Source of the DNA: 66-474 sp035695065
GTDB taxonomy: Bacteria > Pseudomonadota > Gammaproteobacteria > Xanthomonadales > Rhodanobacteraceae
Assembly (NCBI GenBank): GCA_035695065.1
Contig: DASSEW010000046.1
Span: 1 to 17,002 of the forward strand
Direction: 5' to 3'
Length of the DNA stretch: 17,002 bases
The translations under genes and the position numbers were made by a program. Shown here one piece after another: positions 7,033 through 13,812 of this stretch (positions within the stretch are counted from its first letter, which is position 1; each line of letters starts with the position of its first letter). The notes below the pieces were generated by a model that was not told the DNA's origin, ran no database searches, and saw only the letters and a program-made list of their open reading frames with translations.

Positions 7033-7518
7033 ATGTCCAGACCTCTACGGTGCGCCGCCGCGCTGGCGCTGGGATTCCTCGCGACCACGGCCGCGCAGGC
7101 TGCGGAATTCGACCTGGCCGGGGGCGCCAGCGCCACCGCCGGGCTGCGTTGGGCGCCGGCATTCTTCGCCGATGTCACCGCGGCACCGCCGGATGATGGG
7201 CACTCGCACTTCGAGCCGATCGGCAGCGCCGGCGCGGTCGGCTCGCGCAATACCGACCACGAGGATCTCGACCACACCGTGTTCCTGGTCGCCGGTGGCC
7301 TTCGCTACGGGCGCGAGGGCGGGTTGTTCGTGAGCGAGCAGATCGCGGCCACCAGCACGCGCACCGACGCGCTCAGCAGCCGCTTCGAGTTCATGACCAG
7401 CATCGGTTGGCGCGACGGCCGCTGGATGGTGATGCTGCGCCATGTCTCCAACGCGCATATCCTCGGCGGCGGCCGCAATCTCGGCGAAACGATGTTGCTG
7501 GCCGGCGTGCGGATTTGA
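7033..7518 (+). CDS. PagL-like lipid A 3-O-deacylase (acyloxyacyl hydrolase family)
   Basis: The 161-residue product starts with a signal peptide ending in AQA at residue 23. The mature part alternates polar and hydrophobic residues as a small outer membrane beta-barrel does. Near the end is RHVSNAHILGGGRNLGE, which fits the PagL active-site pattern His-x-Ser-Asn (H137, S139) followed by a Glu 13 residues after the serine (E152). In Pseudomonas PagL the catalytic triad is His, Ser and Glu with similar spacing. PagL removes the 3-linked acyl chain from lipid A in the outer membrane. The ATG at 7033 is chosen over 6913 because the signal peptide begins there; AAGGGA lies 10 nt upstream, and a GTG directly before is also possible. 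Family call good, exact substrate not shown. Confidence 0.75.
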   Translation: MSRPLRCAAALALGFLATTAAQAAEFDLAGGASATAGLRWAPAFFADVTAAPPDDGHSHFEPIGSAGAVGSRNTDHEDLDHTVFLVAGGLRYGREGGLFVSEQIAATSTRTDALSSRFEFMTSIGWRDGRWMVMLRHVSNAHILGGGRNLGETMLLAGVRI

Positions 7519-7574
7519 CTCTGCAGGAGCCAGCTTGCTCGCGATCGCGGAGTGTTTATCGTTTGCGCAGTTGT

Positions 7575-7638
7575 GTAGGGCGGGCAATGCCCGCCGTCAA
7601 GATTCGCAGAAACTTCCGGCGGACAGTGTCCGCCCTAC
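7575..7638. repeat. REP doublet (REPIN-like), copy 2
   Basis: A 64-bp element: two 21-bp inverted arms, each with GTAG at the outer end and a GGCGGGCAATGCCCGCC-type palindrome, around a 22-bp centre. It lies between the convergent ends of the pagL-like gene and the molybdenum oxidoreductase gene, where no other terminator is visible, so it may act at the 3' ends of both transcripts. Confidence 0.85.
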
Positions 7639-7717
7639 ATCGGTGCGTTTTCGTTGCGCGGTTCGTGGCGTTGCATGCGATTCTGCGGAGCTTGCGTGCG
7701 ACAGTTGCCTGCAAAGC

Positions 7718-8491
7718 CTAGATCCCCGCGTACCACTCGTAACCCTGGTCTTCCCAGTAGCCGCCGTTGCCGTCGCCGATGTCGTCCAGCGAATCCACCA
7801 GCTCGATTCCGGAGATGTATTTCGCCTGCTTGTAGCCGAGCTGGCGCTCGATGCGCGCGCGCAGCGGCGCGCCGTTCGCGATCGGCAGCGGCTTGTCGTT
7901 GAGCGTGTGCGCGAGAATGGTTTGCGGGTGGTAGGCGTCGTCGAAGCCGATGCTTTCGTAATAGGGCGTGCCGCCGGGCTCGCCGCCATCGGCCATGCGG
8001 TCGAAGCAGCGGAACACCACGTAGCGCGCCTCGTCGTTCGGTTTCACCAGCTCCAGCACGCGCGACAACTGCACGCCGGTCCACTTGCCGATCACGCTCC
8101 AGCCTTCCACGCAGTCGTGGCGCGTGATCTGCGTGCGCTGCGGCAGCGCGCGCAATTGCGCCAGCGAGAACGACAACGGATGCGCCACCAACCCGCCCAC
8201 GCCCAGCCGGTAATTCCGGAAATCGTCCTTCGTGAGCGCGAGGTATTCCGGCGTCTGCGGATTGGTGCTGCCGTTGGCGCGGAACACCGGCGAGATCGCC
8301 GATGCCGGGTACTCGTGCGCCAGCGCGGCGTGCGGCGCCAGTACGCGCTGCACCGAATGCGAGAGTGTTTCCGCGCTGGCCAGCACCTTCGGCGCCCATT
8401 CGGTTTGCGACAACTGGTCGCAGCCGGCCAGCAGGCCCGCGCCCATCGCGGTCAGCGCATTGCGCAGGAAGCGGCGGCGGTCAGTGCTCAT
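7718..8491 (-). CDS. Tat-exported molybdopterin-dependent oxidoreductase (YedY/MsrP and sulfite oxidase superfamily)
   Basis: The 257-residue product begins with a twin-arginine signal (TDRRRFLRNA) whose hydrophobic part ends in LLAGC, a lipobox at C24. The core matches the Oxidored_molyb domain: ITRHDCVEGWSVIGKWTGV holds the expected molybdenum-ligand cysteine (C127), with GGTPYYESIGFDDAYHPQT and NGAPLRARIERQLGYKQAKY further on. It should fold in the cytoplasm with its cofactor, then be exported and perhaps anchored by lipid. The ATG at 8491 has GAAGAGAG just upstream and gives the Tat signal at the very N-terminus; 8515 is a less likely start. It overlaps the upstream cytochrome b gene by 11 nt, so the two probably form an enzyme and its electron partner. 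Whether the substrate is methionine sulfoxide or another compound is unknown. Confidence 0.86.
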   Translation of the reverse strand: MSTDRRRFLRNALTAMGAGLLAGCDQLSQTEWAPKVLASAETLSHSVQRVLAPHAALAHEYPASAISPVFRANGSTNPQTPEYLALTKDDFRNYRLGVGGLVAHPLSFSLAQLRALPQRTQITRHDCVEGWSVIGKWTGVQLSRVLELVKPNDEARYVVFRCFDRMADGGEPGGTPYYESIGFDDAYHPQTILAHTLNDKPLPIANGAPLRARIERQLGYKQAKYISGIELVDSLDDIGDGNGGYWEDQGYEWYAGI

Positions 8492-9374
8492 CGTTGCTCT
8501 CTTCGTGGATGGCAAAGCGCCCGGTGATGATCGAGCGCAGCTCGTTGCCTGCGCCGCTCACCAGCACTTCGAAGATATGGATCAGGAAAAACGCGACGAA
8601 ACCCCACGCCAGGATGAAATGGATCGTGCGAGCAGATTGTCGCCCGCCGACCAGTTCCACCAGCCAGCCCAGCACCGAATCCATGCGCGGCGACATGGCG
8701 AGGCCCATCAACACGATCAGCGGCCCGAAGCCGAAGATCACGATCAGGTACGTGAGTTTCTGCAGCACGTTGTAGCGCGCCGCGGCTTCGCCTTTCGGAT
8801 GCCGCAGCAGCGCGTGATCGACGATCGAGCGGCCGATGCCGCGCCAGTCGGTCTTCGTCGGCAGCAGGTCGCGGCGGAAGTGCCTGCCGACCAGCGTGTA
8901 GGCTGCGAACACAATCCCGTTGATCACGAACAGCCAGGCGAAGAAGAAATGCCAGCGCCGGCCCATCGAAAGCCATTGCGGGCCGGGAATGGTCATCCAT
9001 GACGGAAAGCCACGCGCGGTGGGCCGGCCGTTCATGCCGGAAACGCCGAACACGCCGGTGGTATTGAAGGTGTGGCCGCCGATCACGGTGACGCCGCGCA
9101 AGCCGTCCGGCGTGCGTTGCGCGCCCATCAGCAGCAACGGGTGGTCGAAGTGCGAGCGCTGGCCCCAGTACAGCGCCGGGTGCGCATTGAAGATCTGCAG
9201 ACCGCTGCCGAGCAGCACCAGCAAGCAGATCGCGTTGATCCAATGCATGATCCGCACCGGCAGGCGGTGGCGATAGATCACGCGCACGCGATCGCGGATG
9301 CGCGGCGGTGGCCTGATGCCACCTTCGGGTACCGCGGGATCATCCACGAGGGCCACGTTCCCGGCTGGCTGCAT
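8481..9374 (-). CDS. Cytochrome b561-type membrane subunit, partner of the molybdenum oxidoreductase
   Basis: This 297-residue protein shows four transmembrane segments at about 44-63, 142-162, 208-227 and 251-272. Histidines placed in or at the ends of them (H44 in RIMHW, H142 in RRWHFFFAW, H252 and H266 in the last helix) fit b-type heme ligands of the prokaryotic cytochrome b561/Ni-hydrogenase cytochrome family. A loop of about 75 residues between the first two helices would lie outside the bilayer. It would pass electrons from the quinol pool to the exported molybdenum enzyme encoded next, as YedZ does for YedY, although YedZ belongs to a different heme protein family. GGGA lies about 8 nt before the ATG. 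Confidence 0.88.
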   Translation of the reverse strand: MQPAGNVALVDDPAVPEGGIRPPPRIRDRVRVIYRHRLPVRIMHWINAICLLVLLGSGLQIFNAHPALYWGQRSHFDHPLLLMGAQRTPDGLRGVTVIGGHTFNTTGVFGVSGMNGRPTARGFPSWMTIPGPQWLSMGRRWHFFFAWLFVINGIVFAAYTLVGRHFRRDLLPTKTDWRGIGRSIVDHALLRHPKGEAAARYNVLQKLTYLIVIFGFGPLIVLMGLAMSPRMDSVLGWLVELVGGRQSARTIHFILAWGFVAFFLIHIFEVLVSGAGNELRSIITGRFAIHEESNDEH

Positions 9375-9458
9375 GATCGTTTTCCCGTTGGCGGCGTGAG
9401 GTTACTCCGAAACCAGACCGGGGGTGGGGATGCTGGATTTCAACGGCGTATGAAATCA

Positions 9459-9553
9459 GTTCGTCCTGAGCGTAGGCCCATCTTGGATAAGATGGGCCGA
9501 AGTCGAAGGGCGCTTCGACTCCGCTCGCTGCGCGAGCTACGCTCAGCGCGAAC
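9459..9553. repeat. 95-bp inverted repeat element with nested hairpins
   Basis: Outer arms GTTCGtcCTGAGCGTAG (9459-9475) and CTACGCTCAGcgCGAAC (9537-9553) are inverted copies with two mismatches. Inside are a GGCCCATCTT/AAGATGGGCC hairpin (about 9475-9498), a TCGAAG..CTTCGA hairpin (9503-9518) and GCTCGC/GCGAGC. No T tract follows. It lies in the divergent space between the cytochrome b gene and the dehydrogenase gene, 27 nt before the latter, and looks like a dispersed non-coding repeat. Confidence 0.75.
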
Positions 9554-9580
9554 GGTATCAACATTCCCGAAGGATCAGCC

Positions 9581-10261
9581 ATGCAACTCAAGGACAAGCG
9601 CATCGTCATCACCGGCGCATTCGGCACGCTGGGCGCAGCGGTGGTGCGCACTGCGCTGGATGCCGGGGCGAAAGTCGCCGCGGTGGATCGCGCGCCCGCG
9701 CCCGCAGGCCTCGACGGCGCGCATGGATTCGGCGGCGTGGATCTGTCCGACGCCGCTTCCGCGAAGAACGCGATCGACGATGCGGTGAAAGCGCTCGGCG
9801 GCCTGGATGCGCTGGTCAACATTGCCGGTGCATTCCGCTGGGAAACGGTGGCCGACGGCAAGCTCGACACCTGGGACCTGCTCTATCGCATCAACCTGCG
9901 CACCGCGGTCGCCGCGAGCCAGGCCGCATTGCCGCATCTGCGCGACGGCGGGCGCATCGTCAACATCGGCGCGAACTCGGCATTGAAGGCCGGGGCAGGC
10001 GTTGCCGCTTACACCGCATCCAAATCCGGCGTGATGCGCTTCACCGAGTCCTTGGCGGAAGAATTGAAGGAGCGCGGCATCACCGTCAACGCGGTGCTGC
10101 CCTCGATCATCGACACGCCGCCCAACCGCGCCGACATGCCGAAAGCCGATTTCGATCGCTGGGTAAAGCCGCAACAACTCGCCGACGTAATCCTGTTCCT
10201 GATTTCCGATCAGGCGTCGGCGATCACCGGCGCGCTGATTCCGGTGGTGGGGCGGGTTTGA
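9581..10261 (+). CDS. Short-chain dehydrogenase/reductase (SDR), classical type
   Basis: The 226-residue product is a compact classical SDR. The cofactor motif TGAFGTLG is at 11-18, NIAG at 80-83, and the catalytic set S133, Y144 and K148 (YTASK) is complete. An NAD(P)-dependent alcohol, keto or similar oxidoreduction in the cytoplasm is expected. VDRAPA after the second strand (D36) favours NAD over NADP by family knowledge, but this is not firm. GAAGGA lies 9 nt before the ATG. It is a single gene on its strand, convergent with hicA, whose stop is only a few bases away. The substrate cannot be named from context. Confidence 0.92.
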   Translation: MQLKDKRIVITGAFGTLGAAVVRTALDAGAKVAAVDRAPAPAGLDGAHGFGGVDLSDAASAKNAIDDAVKALGGLDALVNIAGAFRWETVADGKLDTWDLLYRINLRTAVAASQAALPHLRDGGRIVNIGANSALKAGAGVAAYTASKSGVMRFTESLAEELKERGITVNAVLPSIIDTPPNRADMPKADFDRWVKPQQLADVILFLISDQASAITGALIPVVGRV

Positions 10262-10265
10262 AAGA

Positions 10266-10487
10266 TCAGTTTCGCAGCGCGGTGAGGAATTCTTCGCCGG
10301 TAACTCCCGCTTGCTTTAGCACGCCTGCCAAGGTGCCGACCTTCAATTCGCGATGAAGCGGAACGACACAGCCTGAATCCCCACGCCGGAGTACGACGTG
10401 GCTGCCGCGTTGGCGGACGGAAGCGAAGCCGAGCCGTTCCAACGCGCGGATGGCTTCGGTGCCGGAAATGTGCGGGAGCTTGGTCAT
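10266..10487 (-). CDS. hicA: HicA-type mRNA interferase toxin of a type II toxin-antitoxin pair
   Basis: The 73-residue product matches HicA: a small double-stranded RNA-binding-like fold with the catalytic histidine in RQRGSHVVLRR (H30) and a basic middle, then LHRELKVGTLAGVLKQAGV. HicA cleaves mRNA and tmRNA until HicB binds it. The start at 10487 (MTKLPHISGTEA) fits the family; a longer frame to 10604 adds residues unlike any HicA. No clear Shine-Dalgarno is seen. The gene lies downstream of hicB, with a gap of 143 nt, much more than in most hicBA pairs. Its stop codon lies 4 nt from the end of the convergent dehydrogenase gene. Confidence 0.88.
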   Translation of the reverse strand: MTKLPHISGTEAIRALERLGFASVRQRGSHVVLRRGDSGCVVPLHRELKVGTLAGVLKQAGVTGEEFLTALRN

Positions 10488-10630
10488 GCCGAGATCAGAC
10501 AGCGGCTCATGTTGCAACTCAAGGGTCTTGTGCTGTGCCTTTGATGTTGGGTGCCATGGAATGCAGCGACTCGGGCATGCCCGGCGCGAGTTCCATAGTC
10601 GCATTCAGCATGCACGAATCGCGACAGGCA
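10488..10630. other. Spacer between hicB and hicA with a hairpin and a possible tiny reading frame
   Basis: The spacer holds an imperfect inverted repeat GAATGCagcGACT/AGTCGCATTC (10559-10606) enclosing the palindrome CGGGCATGCCCG. On the minus strand a 25-codon frame runs from the ATG at 10596 to the TGA at 10521-10519 (MELAPGMPESLHS...). It has no Shine-Dalgarno and I do not recognise it. The spacer may be an inserted repeat that has split an originally tight operon. Confidence 0.4.
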
Positions 10631-10843
10631 TCAAGGCAGAGTCTGCGCCGCTACTTGGAAGGTCGTGACCAAGGGCTGCCCATTCGTCTGGAGTGGAAAT
10701 TCCTCCAGGTAAAGCTCGGTCGCCTCGCGCAAATTGGCGAGAGCTTCCTCCACGCTTTCGCCCTGCGTAGTGGTGCCCGTTTCCGGATTCATGGCGGTGA
10801 AACCGCCTTCCGGAGCGGGGATCAGGACTGCGGTAAGCAACAT
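10631..10843 (-). CDS. hicB: HicB-family antitoxin
   Basis: The 70-residue product matches short HicB antitoxins: the partial RNase H-like fold beginning MLLTAVLIPAPEGGFTAMNPE, then TTTQGESVEEALANLREATELYLEEFP. It would bind and block HicA; it has no separate DNA-binding domain in the visible length. A strong Shine-Dalgarno (GAGGAG) lies 8 nt before the ATG at 10843, much better than that of hicA, which suits antitoxin excess. The longer open frame up to 11077 runs through repeat DNA and is not part of the gene. The C-terminus (TFQVAAQTLP) ends shortly after the family domain. Confidence 0.88.
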   Translation of the reverse strand: MLLTAVLIPAPEGGFTAMNPETGTTTQGESVEEALANLREATELYLEEFPLQTNGQPLVTTFQVAAQTLP

Positions 10844-10881
10844 GGCCAACTCCTCGGTTGCCCATAGTATCGCGCAAATGT

Positions 10882-10946
10882 GACCCTCACCCTGCCAAGG
10901 CTGCCGCGCTTGGCTTCCCTCTCCGGCAGCGGGAGAGGGGAGGGTC
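10882..10946. repeat. 65-bp inverted repeat with GACCCTC/GAGGGTC-type ends
   Basis: GACCCTC at the left end and GGGAGGGTC at the right end are inverted. Inside, GCCAAG/CTTGGC and CCCTCTCC/GGGAGAGGG form further hairpins. It is the familiar CCCTCTCC...GGAGAGGG type of dispersed intergenic repeat found in many proteobacterial genomes. It lies just upstream of hicB and may overlap its promoter region. Confidence 0.65.
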
Positions 10947-10962
10947 AAAGGCGCTGGATTAC

Positions 10963-11065
10963 AAAGTCCGTCCATGGACTTTGCCCTTCGGGCCGACCTT
11001 CGGTCGTTCAAATTCGTTCCGGACGAATTTGTCCGGATCGCGCTCGCTAGGTGAGCTTGTCCGGA
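10963..11065. repeat. Chain of short hairpins, composite repeat
   Basis: Four hairpins follow each other: AAAGTCC/GGACTTT (10963-10982), GCCC-TTC-GGGC (10983-10993), CGACC-TTC-GGTCG (10994-11006) and CAAATTCG/CGAATTTG (11009-11031). A TCCGGA pair then flanks GCTCGC/GTGAGC up to 11065. No T tract and no reading frame of interest are present. It lies downstream of the S9 peptidase gene and may serve as its 3' end structure. Confidence 0.6.
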
Positions 11066-11096
11066 ATGACGAGCCATTTCAGGACGCGCAAGCGCC

Positions 11097-13586
11097 TCAT
11101 TTCCTCTCCGGCAGCACGTACGTCGAAAACAGGTCGTGGATGCGGCGGTATTCGTCGTACCACGAGTCGGCGTGCTTGAAGTCGTGGCGTTCCATCGGGT
11201 ACAGCGACATCCAGAAGTTCTTCTTGTGCAGCTCGATGAAACGCTGGTAAAGGCGGATGGTGTCGCCCGGCATCACGTTGTTGTCGATCAATCCATGATT
11301 CATCAGCAGCGGATCCTGGAGATTGGCCGCGTATTCGATCGGCGATGAAACCTTGTACGCCTCCGGATCGAGCTGCGGATCGTTGAGGATGTCGGAGGTG
11401 TAGTCGTCGTTGTAGCTGGTCCAGTCGGACGGCGCGCGCTGGGCTGCGCCGGCGGCGAATTCGCCCGGTGCGCGCAGCAGCGCCATCTCGGTCATGAAGC
11501 CGCCGTAGGAGCCGCCGTAGATGCCGACGCGCTTCGGATCCACGTCATGGTTCTTCACCAGCCAGGCCTTGCCGTCCAGCAGGTCTTCCAGTTCCGGATG
11601 GCCCATGTGTTCGTAAATCGAGTCGCGCCAGTCGCGGCCGTAGCCGGCGCTCGCGCGGTAATCCATGTCCAGCACCACGTAGCCTTCTTGCGCCAGCAGG
11701 TTGTTGAACATCTGCTCGCGGAAGTAGTACGACCAGCCCTTGGTCACGTCCTGCAGGTAGCCCGCGCCGTGCACGAACAGCACCGCCGGATGCGAATGCG
11801 AAGTGTCGTAGTCGGCGGGCTGGTAGTACTTCGCCCAGATGCCAAAGTTGCCGTGGCTGCTCGGCACCTTCACGAACTGCGGTTCGATCCAGTGCATCGC
11901 CTTGTACTGCGTGGTGCGCGTGTCGGTGAGGTCGTGCGGATTCGATCCGTCGCTGTTCACCACCGCGAGTTGCGGCGGAACATAGGCGCTCGAATGCAGC
12001 ACCGCGAGCTTGCTGCCATCGGGCGAGAGCGCGAATGGCGCGCTGCACTCGAAGCAGGCCAATCCTTCGTAATGCGTCACCTGCTGCATCGCGCCGCCGG
12101 AGGTCGGCACACGGTAGACATCGTAATCGTAGGGCGCCTGCTTGTTGGAGAGCACGTAAAACCACTTGTCGTCCGGCGACACCGTCGGCGAAGACACTTC
12201 GTAGCCGGTGCCGGTCAACGCGCGCGCCTTGCCGTCCAGCGGCTTCACGTAAAGCTGCGCCCAGCCGGAGGCTTCCGATTCGAACCACAGCGTGCGGCCA
12301 TCGTGCAGCCAGCCGAGTTCGTTGAAGCTCCAGTTGATCCAGGCGGGATCCGTCAGGCGATCCTGCGTCACCAGCGTGGCGTTGTTGAAATCCACGGTGA
12401 CGATCCAGCGATCCTTGTGGTCGTTCGCCATCAGCTCGATCGCGACATTGTTCGCATCGTCGCTCCACATGATCGCCGGCTTGCCGCTCTCGCCGACCAT
12501 CACGAAGCCAAGGGACACCGGCCGCGTCTTCGGCGCTTTCAGTGCGTTCGCCTCGTCGTCGTGACCTGCCTTCTTCAACTCCGCGATGCGCTTGTCGCGC
12601 AGCGCCTTCAGCGGATCATCATGGATGCCGGGCAGGCCTTCGGTGGAGAGCGGAGACTGTTTGTGCGCGCGCAGGTCCAGCAGCACCAGTGATTCCGGGG
12701 CGGGCTTGTTGCGGCCGACGTAGGTGCGCGCCTTCTCCGCTTGCGGGTAACCGGAGTCGTTGACGTAGTGCGTGACCGTGGGGTTCTCGCCGTGCTGATA
12801 ATTCTTGGGCGAGGTGACCACGATCATCCAGCGCGCATCCGGCGACAGCGAGCTGCCGTCGATCTTGACGTCGTCGCCCAGGTAGAACGGCGCCGATGCC
12901 CGCGAGGCGTCTTCCCGATCCAGTTCCTCGGTGCGTGTGCGCTGGGCGTCCTTGTCGGCCTTGATCTCGCGCAGCGTCGAGAACAGGTGCAACTGCAGGC
13001 GCTCGAGCTGATCGGGCTGCTTGGCAGCAGGATCCTTTTCCGTTTTCAGCGTCGCGGCCGGGCCGACGGTGCCGGTGGCGAGGTCGCAGACCATCCAGTC
13101 GTCGCCTTCATGCCAGCTCAGCAGGCGGCCATCGGGCGAGAACTGCAACTCGCCGCGGGGCTTGTCGTCGCGCGTGAGCTGCCGCGTGGTGCCGTTCGCA
13201 AGGTCGCGCACGAACACGTCGCCGTGGCGCAGGAAGGCGGCGTGCGCGTGCGAGCGGTCGAACACGGCATCGCCATCCGCGCCCGCAAGCTGCGTGTCAT
13301 CCAGCTTCACCGGCGCGCCGCCGTTGGCGTCCACGCGGTAGAGGTCGCGGATCTCCGAGCCCTTGCGCTTCAGCTTGAAATAAACGCTGCCGCTGTCCAC
13401 GCTCCAGTAGGCATCTTCCACCGGCGGACCGATCCAGTCCGGGTCGGCCATGATCTGCTCCAGCGTCAGCGGACCGCTCGCCGGAACCGAAGCCGCGGTG
13501 GGCAGTACGGGCGCGTCCTGCGGCGCGGCCTGGGCCGAGGCGAACACGATCGCGAAGATGAAGCCGGCAAGGGCGATGCGGCGCAT
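11097..13586 (-). CDS. Secreted S9-family prolyl oligopeptidase / dipeptidyl peptidase-like serine peptidase
   Basis: The 829-residue product has a 20-residue signal peptide (MRRIALAGFIFAIVFASAQA), an N-terminal beta-propeller of the DPP4 type at about 40-590 with repeated S/SPDG-like blades (LSPDARWM, VSPDDKWF, LSPDGSKL), and a C-terminal alpha/beta-hydrolase domain. The catalytic set is visible: S693 in GIYGGSYGGFM, D768 in HGLIDNNVMPGDT, and a histidine in ERHDFKHADSW (H801 likely, H805 possible). It would trim peptides in the periplasm or outside the cell; whether it releases dipeptides, acyl residues or cuts internally is not decided by these motifs. The ATG at 13586 is chosen because the signal peptide starts there; GGAG lies 10 nt upstream. 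Longer in-frame starts reach into a dispersed repeat. It stands alone on its strand. Confidence 0.92.
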   Translation of the reverse strand: MRRIALAGFIFAIVFASAQAAPQDAPVLPTAASVPASGPLTLEQIMADPDWIGPPVEDAYWSVDSGSVYFKLKRKGSEIRDLYRVDANGGAPVKLDDTQLAGADGDAVFDRSHAHAAFLRHGDVFVRDLANGTTRQLTRDDKPRGELQFSPDGRLLSWHEGDDWMVCDLATGTVGPAATLKTEKDPAAKQPDQLERLQLHLFSTLREIKADKDAQRTRTEELDREDASRASAPFYLGDDVKIDGSSLSPDARWMIVVTSPKNYQHGENPTVTHYVNDSGYPQAEKARTYVGRNKPAPESLVLLDLRAHKQSPLSTEGLPGIHDDPLKALRDKRIAELKKAGHDDEANALKAPKTRPVSLGFVMVGESGKPAIMWSDDANNVAIELMANDHKDRWIVTVDFNNATLVTQDRLTDPAWINWSFNELGWLHDGRTLWFESEASGWAQLYVKPLDGKARALTGTGYEVSSPTVSPDDKWFYVLSNKQAPYDYDVYRVPTSGGAMQQVTHYEGLACFECSAPFALSPDGSKLAVLHSSAYVPPQLAVVNSDGSNPHDLTDTRTTQYKAMHWIEPQFVKVPSSHGNFGIWAKYYQPADYDTSHSHPAVLFVHGAGYLQDVTKGWSYYFREQMFNNLLAQEGYVVLDMDYRASAGYGRDWRDSIYEHMGHPELEDLLDGKAWLVKNHDVDPKRVGIYGGSYGGFMTEMALLRAPGEFAAGAAQRAPSDWTSYNDDYTSDILNDPQLDPEAYKVSSPIEYAANLQDPLLMNHGLIDNNVMPGDTIRLYQRFIELHKKNFWMSLYPMERHDFKHADSWYDEYRRIHDLFSTYVLPERK

Positions 13587-13660
13587 GGGCTTAAGACTCC
13601 GGAGCAAAAGGCGCAGCATAGCGGCCTTGAATCCTGCCGCAACGGGTCGGAAGGCATAGC

Positions 13661-13757
13661 CGTCATTCCGGCGCAAGCCGGAATCCATTTGCATGTTCGG
13701 CAGACCACAAAATCAAGGTGGATTCCGGGTTCTGCCTTCGGCAGCCCCGGAATGACG
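13661..13757. repeat. 97-bp inverted repeat element (CGTCATTCCGG ends)
   Basis: CGTCATTCCGG (13661-13671) and CCGGAATGACG (13747-13757) are perfect inverted ends. Inside, CCGGCGCAAGCCGG forms one hairpin and TCTGCCTTCGGCAG another, and GGAATCCA near the left pairs with TGGATTCC near the right. It is a dispersed non-coding repeat placed between the divergent S9 peptidase and carboxylesterase genes. Smaller pieces of the same family occur at 1759-1777 and near 11060. Confidence 0.75.
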
Positions 13758-13773
13758 GATTGTTGTTACGCTT

Positions 13774-13811
13774 TCACGACTCACGACTCACGACTCACGA
13801 CTCACGACTCA
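13774..13811 (+). repeat. Heptamer tandem repeat (TCACGAC), five copies, directly before the carboxylesterase start
   Basis: TCACGAC is repeated five times without error (13774-13808), then TCA, and the next bases are GATG with the ATG at 13813. The array takes the place where a Shine-Dalgarno would lie; none is seen. Seven-bp units change the spacing to any upstream promoter by a non-multiple of the helical turn and would also shift a reading frame that passes through them. Confidence 0.95.
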
Positions 13812-13812
13812 G

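Noticed and set aside
10844..11077. Upstream extension of the hicB reading frame
   Set aside because: The extra residues are encoded by dispersed repeats; the start at 10843 has a strong Shine-Dalgarno and fits the family length.
13774..13811. Heptamer array considered as a CRISPR or plasmid iteron
   Set aside because: Units are 7 bp with no spacers, and no replication or cas gene is near.
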